In this document: piece after piece, positions 62,301 to 64,000 of the stretch | Layout of the letters: each line of letters opens with the position of its first letter | Numbering within the stretch: the first letter of the stretch is position 1 | From: Mastigamoeba balamuthi | Taxonomy: Eukaryota; Evosea; Mastigamoebida; Mastigamoebidae | Direction of reading: 5' to 3' | Assembly: GCA_902651635.1 (NCBI GenBank) | Contig: CACRSC010001920.1 | Location: 218,046-282,045 of the forward strand | Length of the DNA stretch: 64,000 nucleotides | Translations under genes and position numbers: made by a program | The notes under the pieces: model-generated | Seen by the model: the letters and a program-made list of their open reading frames with translations, nothing else | Told to the model about the DNA's origin: nothing | The model's database searches: none

Positions 62301-63390
62301 CGCGCGCGCGCTCGAGGACGCCGAGGCGGGGATCCGCTCGCGCGAGCAGGCGGTCATGCAGGTGCTGGCCGACGCGTTCTCCAAGTGCGCGAGCGTGTGG
62401 ACGCAGGCCGTGTCGTGCATGGCGCAGCTCGATTGTCTGCAGTCGCTCGCGGCCGCGTCGGAGCTGCTCGGCGGCGACACGTGCCGCCCGGTGTTCGTCG
62501 ACGCGGAGAAGGAGGGCGGGCCCGTGTTTGACGCGCGGCAGCTGAGGCACCCGTGCCTCTGCGGCCGCATCCTCAACTTCGTGCCCAACGACGTGTGCCT
62601 GCGCGCGGGCACGAGCCTCAGCATGCTGCTGACGGGGCCCAACATGGGCGGCAAGAGCACGCTGCTGCGCCAGGCCTGCGTCGCCGTCGTGCTGGCGCAG
62701 CTCGGGTGCAGGGTCCCCGCGCAGTCGCTGGTGCTGTCGCCCGTCGACAGGATCTTCACGCGCATCGGCGCCAGCGACAACCTCGTCGCGGGGCAGAGCA
62801 CGTTCATGGTCGAGCTGCTCGAGACCGCCAGCGTCCTGCGCTACGCCACGCGCAACTCGCTCGTCGTGCTCGACGAGCTGGGCCGCGGCACGTCGACCTA
62901 CGACGGCTACGCCATCGCCTACGCCGTTCTGCGCCACGCGGCCGAGTCGCTGCGCTGCCGCACGATGTTCTCGACGCACTACCACATGCTGACGACCGAG
63001 TTCGGGCGCTGCGGGGCCAGCGGCGCCGTGGGGCTGTGGCACATGGAGTGCCTCGTCGAGGACGAAGGCAGCAGCGACGCCGGCGACGACGACTGCAAGA
63101 ACGTCGTGTTCACGTACAGGCTCTGCGCGGGGACGTGCCCGCGGAGCTACGGCGTGCAGGTGGCGCGCGCCGCGGGGCTGCCGGACGACGTGCTGCGCAG
63201 GGCGCGCGAGGCCGCGGCGGAGTTCGCCCGCGGGAGTGCGCTGGCCCACAGGGAGCACCGGGCGGCGTGCGTGGCGGCTCTGACCGCGCTGGCGGCTCTG
63301 GCCCAGAGCTCAAACGCCAACGGCGGGAAGCAGGACGACCTCGACAACCTGCTGAGCCTGTGGAAGTCTGTTGCCACCCCGTCTTCATAG
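59306..63390 (+). CDS. MSH6: MutS homolog 6, mismatch repair
   Basis: Partner of MSH2 in MutS-alpha, recognises base mismatches; nuclear. Exons 59306-60142 and 60622-63390 encode 1201 residues. The N-terminus has a PCNA-binding PIP box (QASLFSFFAKK) followed by a long Ala/Pro/Ser-rich disordered part without a PWWP domain. MutS domain I starts with SSHFDT...IVFFRKGKFYELYESDAEIG, which includes the mismatch-binding Phe-Tyr-Glu. The core is followed by the ATPase: Walker A GPNMGGKST, Walker B LVVLDELGRGTSTYDG, and THYHMLT. The single intron (479 bases, pyrimidine-rich) splits domain I just before the Phe-X-Glu motif. GTACGC donor, CTGCAG acceptor. Confidence 0.96.
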
Positions 63391-63784
63391 GAGGGCGACT
63401 GCCGTCTCACCCCCGCGCCTTGCCAATACGTGGTAACTTCTGCACAAACTTCGACAGATGGTGTGTGGCGCTTGTGTAGTAGCCACAACGGCAGGCGAGA
63501 TCCACACAGAAGGCCTTGACTCAACTGGTCCCTCTGCCTCCCTTGCGACTAGTTCCCTACGAAGCACAGAGGAGCCGCCGTTCTTCCTGGACCGCTCGGC
63601 GGCGTCACCCAACAGCGCTTCTGGCCTGCGGGGTGCCGTATGAGAACAGCCGCAGCGGGGGATATCTGCTGACCCTGCTGCACTCGCTGAACAGTGAGAA
63701 CGCCTATGTCTCCCCCTGATCCCCCGGTCGTGGTGACTTCTTTATTGCGGGCCGCCGGTGACTGCCTCAGCAGAATTGCAGCTC
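63391..63784. other. Downstream of MSH6, no gene recognised
   Basis: About 390 bases holding the MSH6 3' region. No open frame with coding character. Confidence 0.5.
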
Positions 63785-64000
63785 GGGAGGCTCGTGCCTG
63801 CGCGGAAGTGCGAAGCGAGAGGTAGAGAAAGGCAGAATCTACGCAGATTGATGGCACAAGATTCCGATGCTCTGTGACGTGTGTCGCGTGACGTCCGCAG
63901 AAAAGGAAGAAATAACTCGGGGCCACAAAGTAAAAAACAAGACAACAGTGCGAGGCTGTCCGTCGGGCCCGTCCACGAAGCGCCTCTTCCCAACCACAAG
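63785..64000 (-). repeat. Dispersed repeat family, copy 3, cut by window end
   Basis: The reverse complement begins cttgtggttgggaagaggcgcttcgtggacgggcccgac and continues through ttactttgtgg and the gacgtcacgcgacacacgtcacagag core to aggcacgagcctcccgagctg. It matches copy 1 in its first half and copy 2 in its end. The element probably extends beyond the window. Confidence 0.85.

Noticed and set aside
60595-63258. Minus-strand open frame of about 890 codons opposite MSH6
   Set aside because: Antisense shadow of MSH6; no motif, and composition is Arg/Ala/Val/His-rich as in other shadows here.

Overview
The window is nuclear DNA of a GC-rich, intron-rich protist, most likely an amoebozoan. The evidence is a Dictyostelium ABP34-type actin-bundling protein, a receptor with a kinase-cyclase-kinase cytoplasmic half of the kind known from free-living amoebae, an Arp2/3 subunit, RAB1, MOZART1, MED22, BUD32, MSH6 and MOB1. 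Genes are packed on both strands, separated by about 0.1-0.9 kb, and cut by short introns that mostly begin GTGCGY or GTACGC and end in CAG. At least seven introns instead begin with GC (usually GCACG). The species was not identified; Mastigamoeba- or Acanthamoeba-like organisms would fit.

Layout. 0.5-2.3 kb: prolidase (minus). 3.3-5.9 kb: an unrecognised acidic protein and a secreted, probably GPI-anchored protein. 6.2-11.7 kb: a near-perfect 5.5 kb palindrome, each arm carrying the same two-gene cassette (a small membrane protein plus an acidic protein). The acidic proteins of both arms share an unrecognised C-terminal domain with the gene at 3.3 kb. 11.9-16.3 kb: a GH99/71-like secreted hydrolase, a RING protein and MED22, all minus. 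17.2-21.7 kb: a JmjC + 4CXXC_R1 zinc finger + PWWP chromatin protein. 22.2-28.4 kb: two head-to-head syntaxin genes followed by one partial and one internally deleted copy, with single-N assembly joins at 26962 and 27747. 29.1-34.2 kb: the receptor kinase-cyclase-kinase gene, whose 5' end is also duplicated at 26.5 kb. 34.2-37.4 kb: a sharply AT-rich island holding a decayed Harbinger-like DDE transposon. 37.4-43.7 kb: ankyrin/RA protein, ARPC2, MOB1 (with a duplicated block at an N join, 40964) and a YahK-like alcohol dehydrogenase. 44.0-46.7 kb: a large type I surface protein built of four repeats. 47.1-52.5 kb: BUD32, ABP34-like protein and RAB1, with identical tRNA-like genes at 48.5 and 52.9 kb. 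53.1-54.5 kb: an unrecognised propeller-like gene with an apparent frameshift. 55-58.8 kb: tandem and dispersed repeats, one family recurring at the right edge. 58.8-63.4 kb: MOZART1 and MSH6, divergent.

Functionally, most genes are housekeeping: membrane traffic (RAB1, syntaxins), actin (ARPC2, ABP34), spindle and mitotic signalling (MOZART1, MOB1), chromatin, transcription and repair (JmjC/PWWP protein, MED22, MSH6, BUD32). Between them lie accessory, recently rearranged parts: the palindrome, the syntaxin/receptor duplications, the AT-rich island and the 55-58.8 kb repeats. Coordinates of multi-exon genes run from start codon to stop codon; splice sites were chosen by reading-frame closure and family homology recalled from memory, not by alignment or transcripts.
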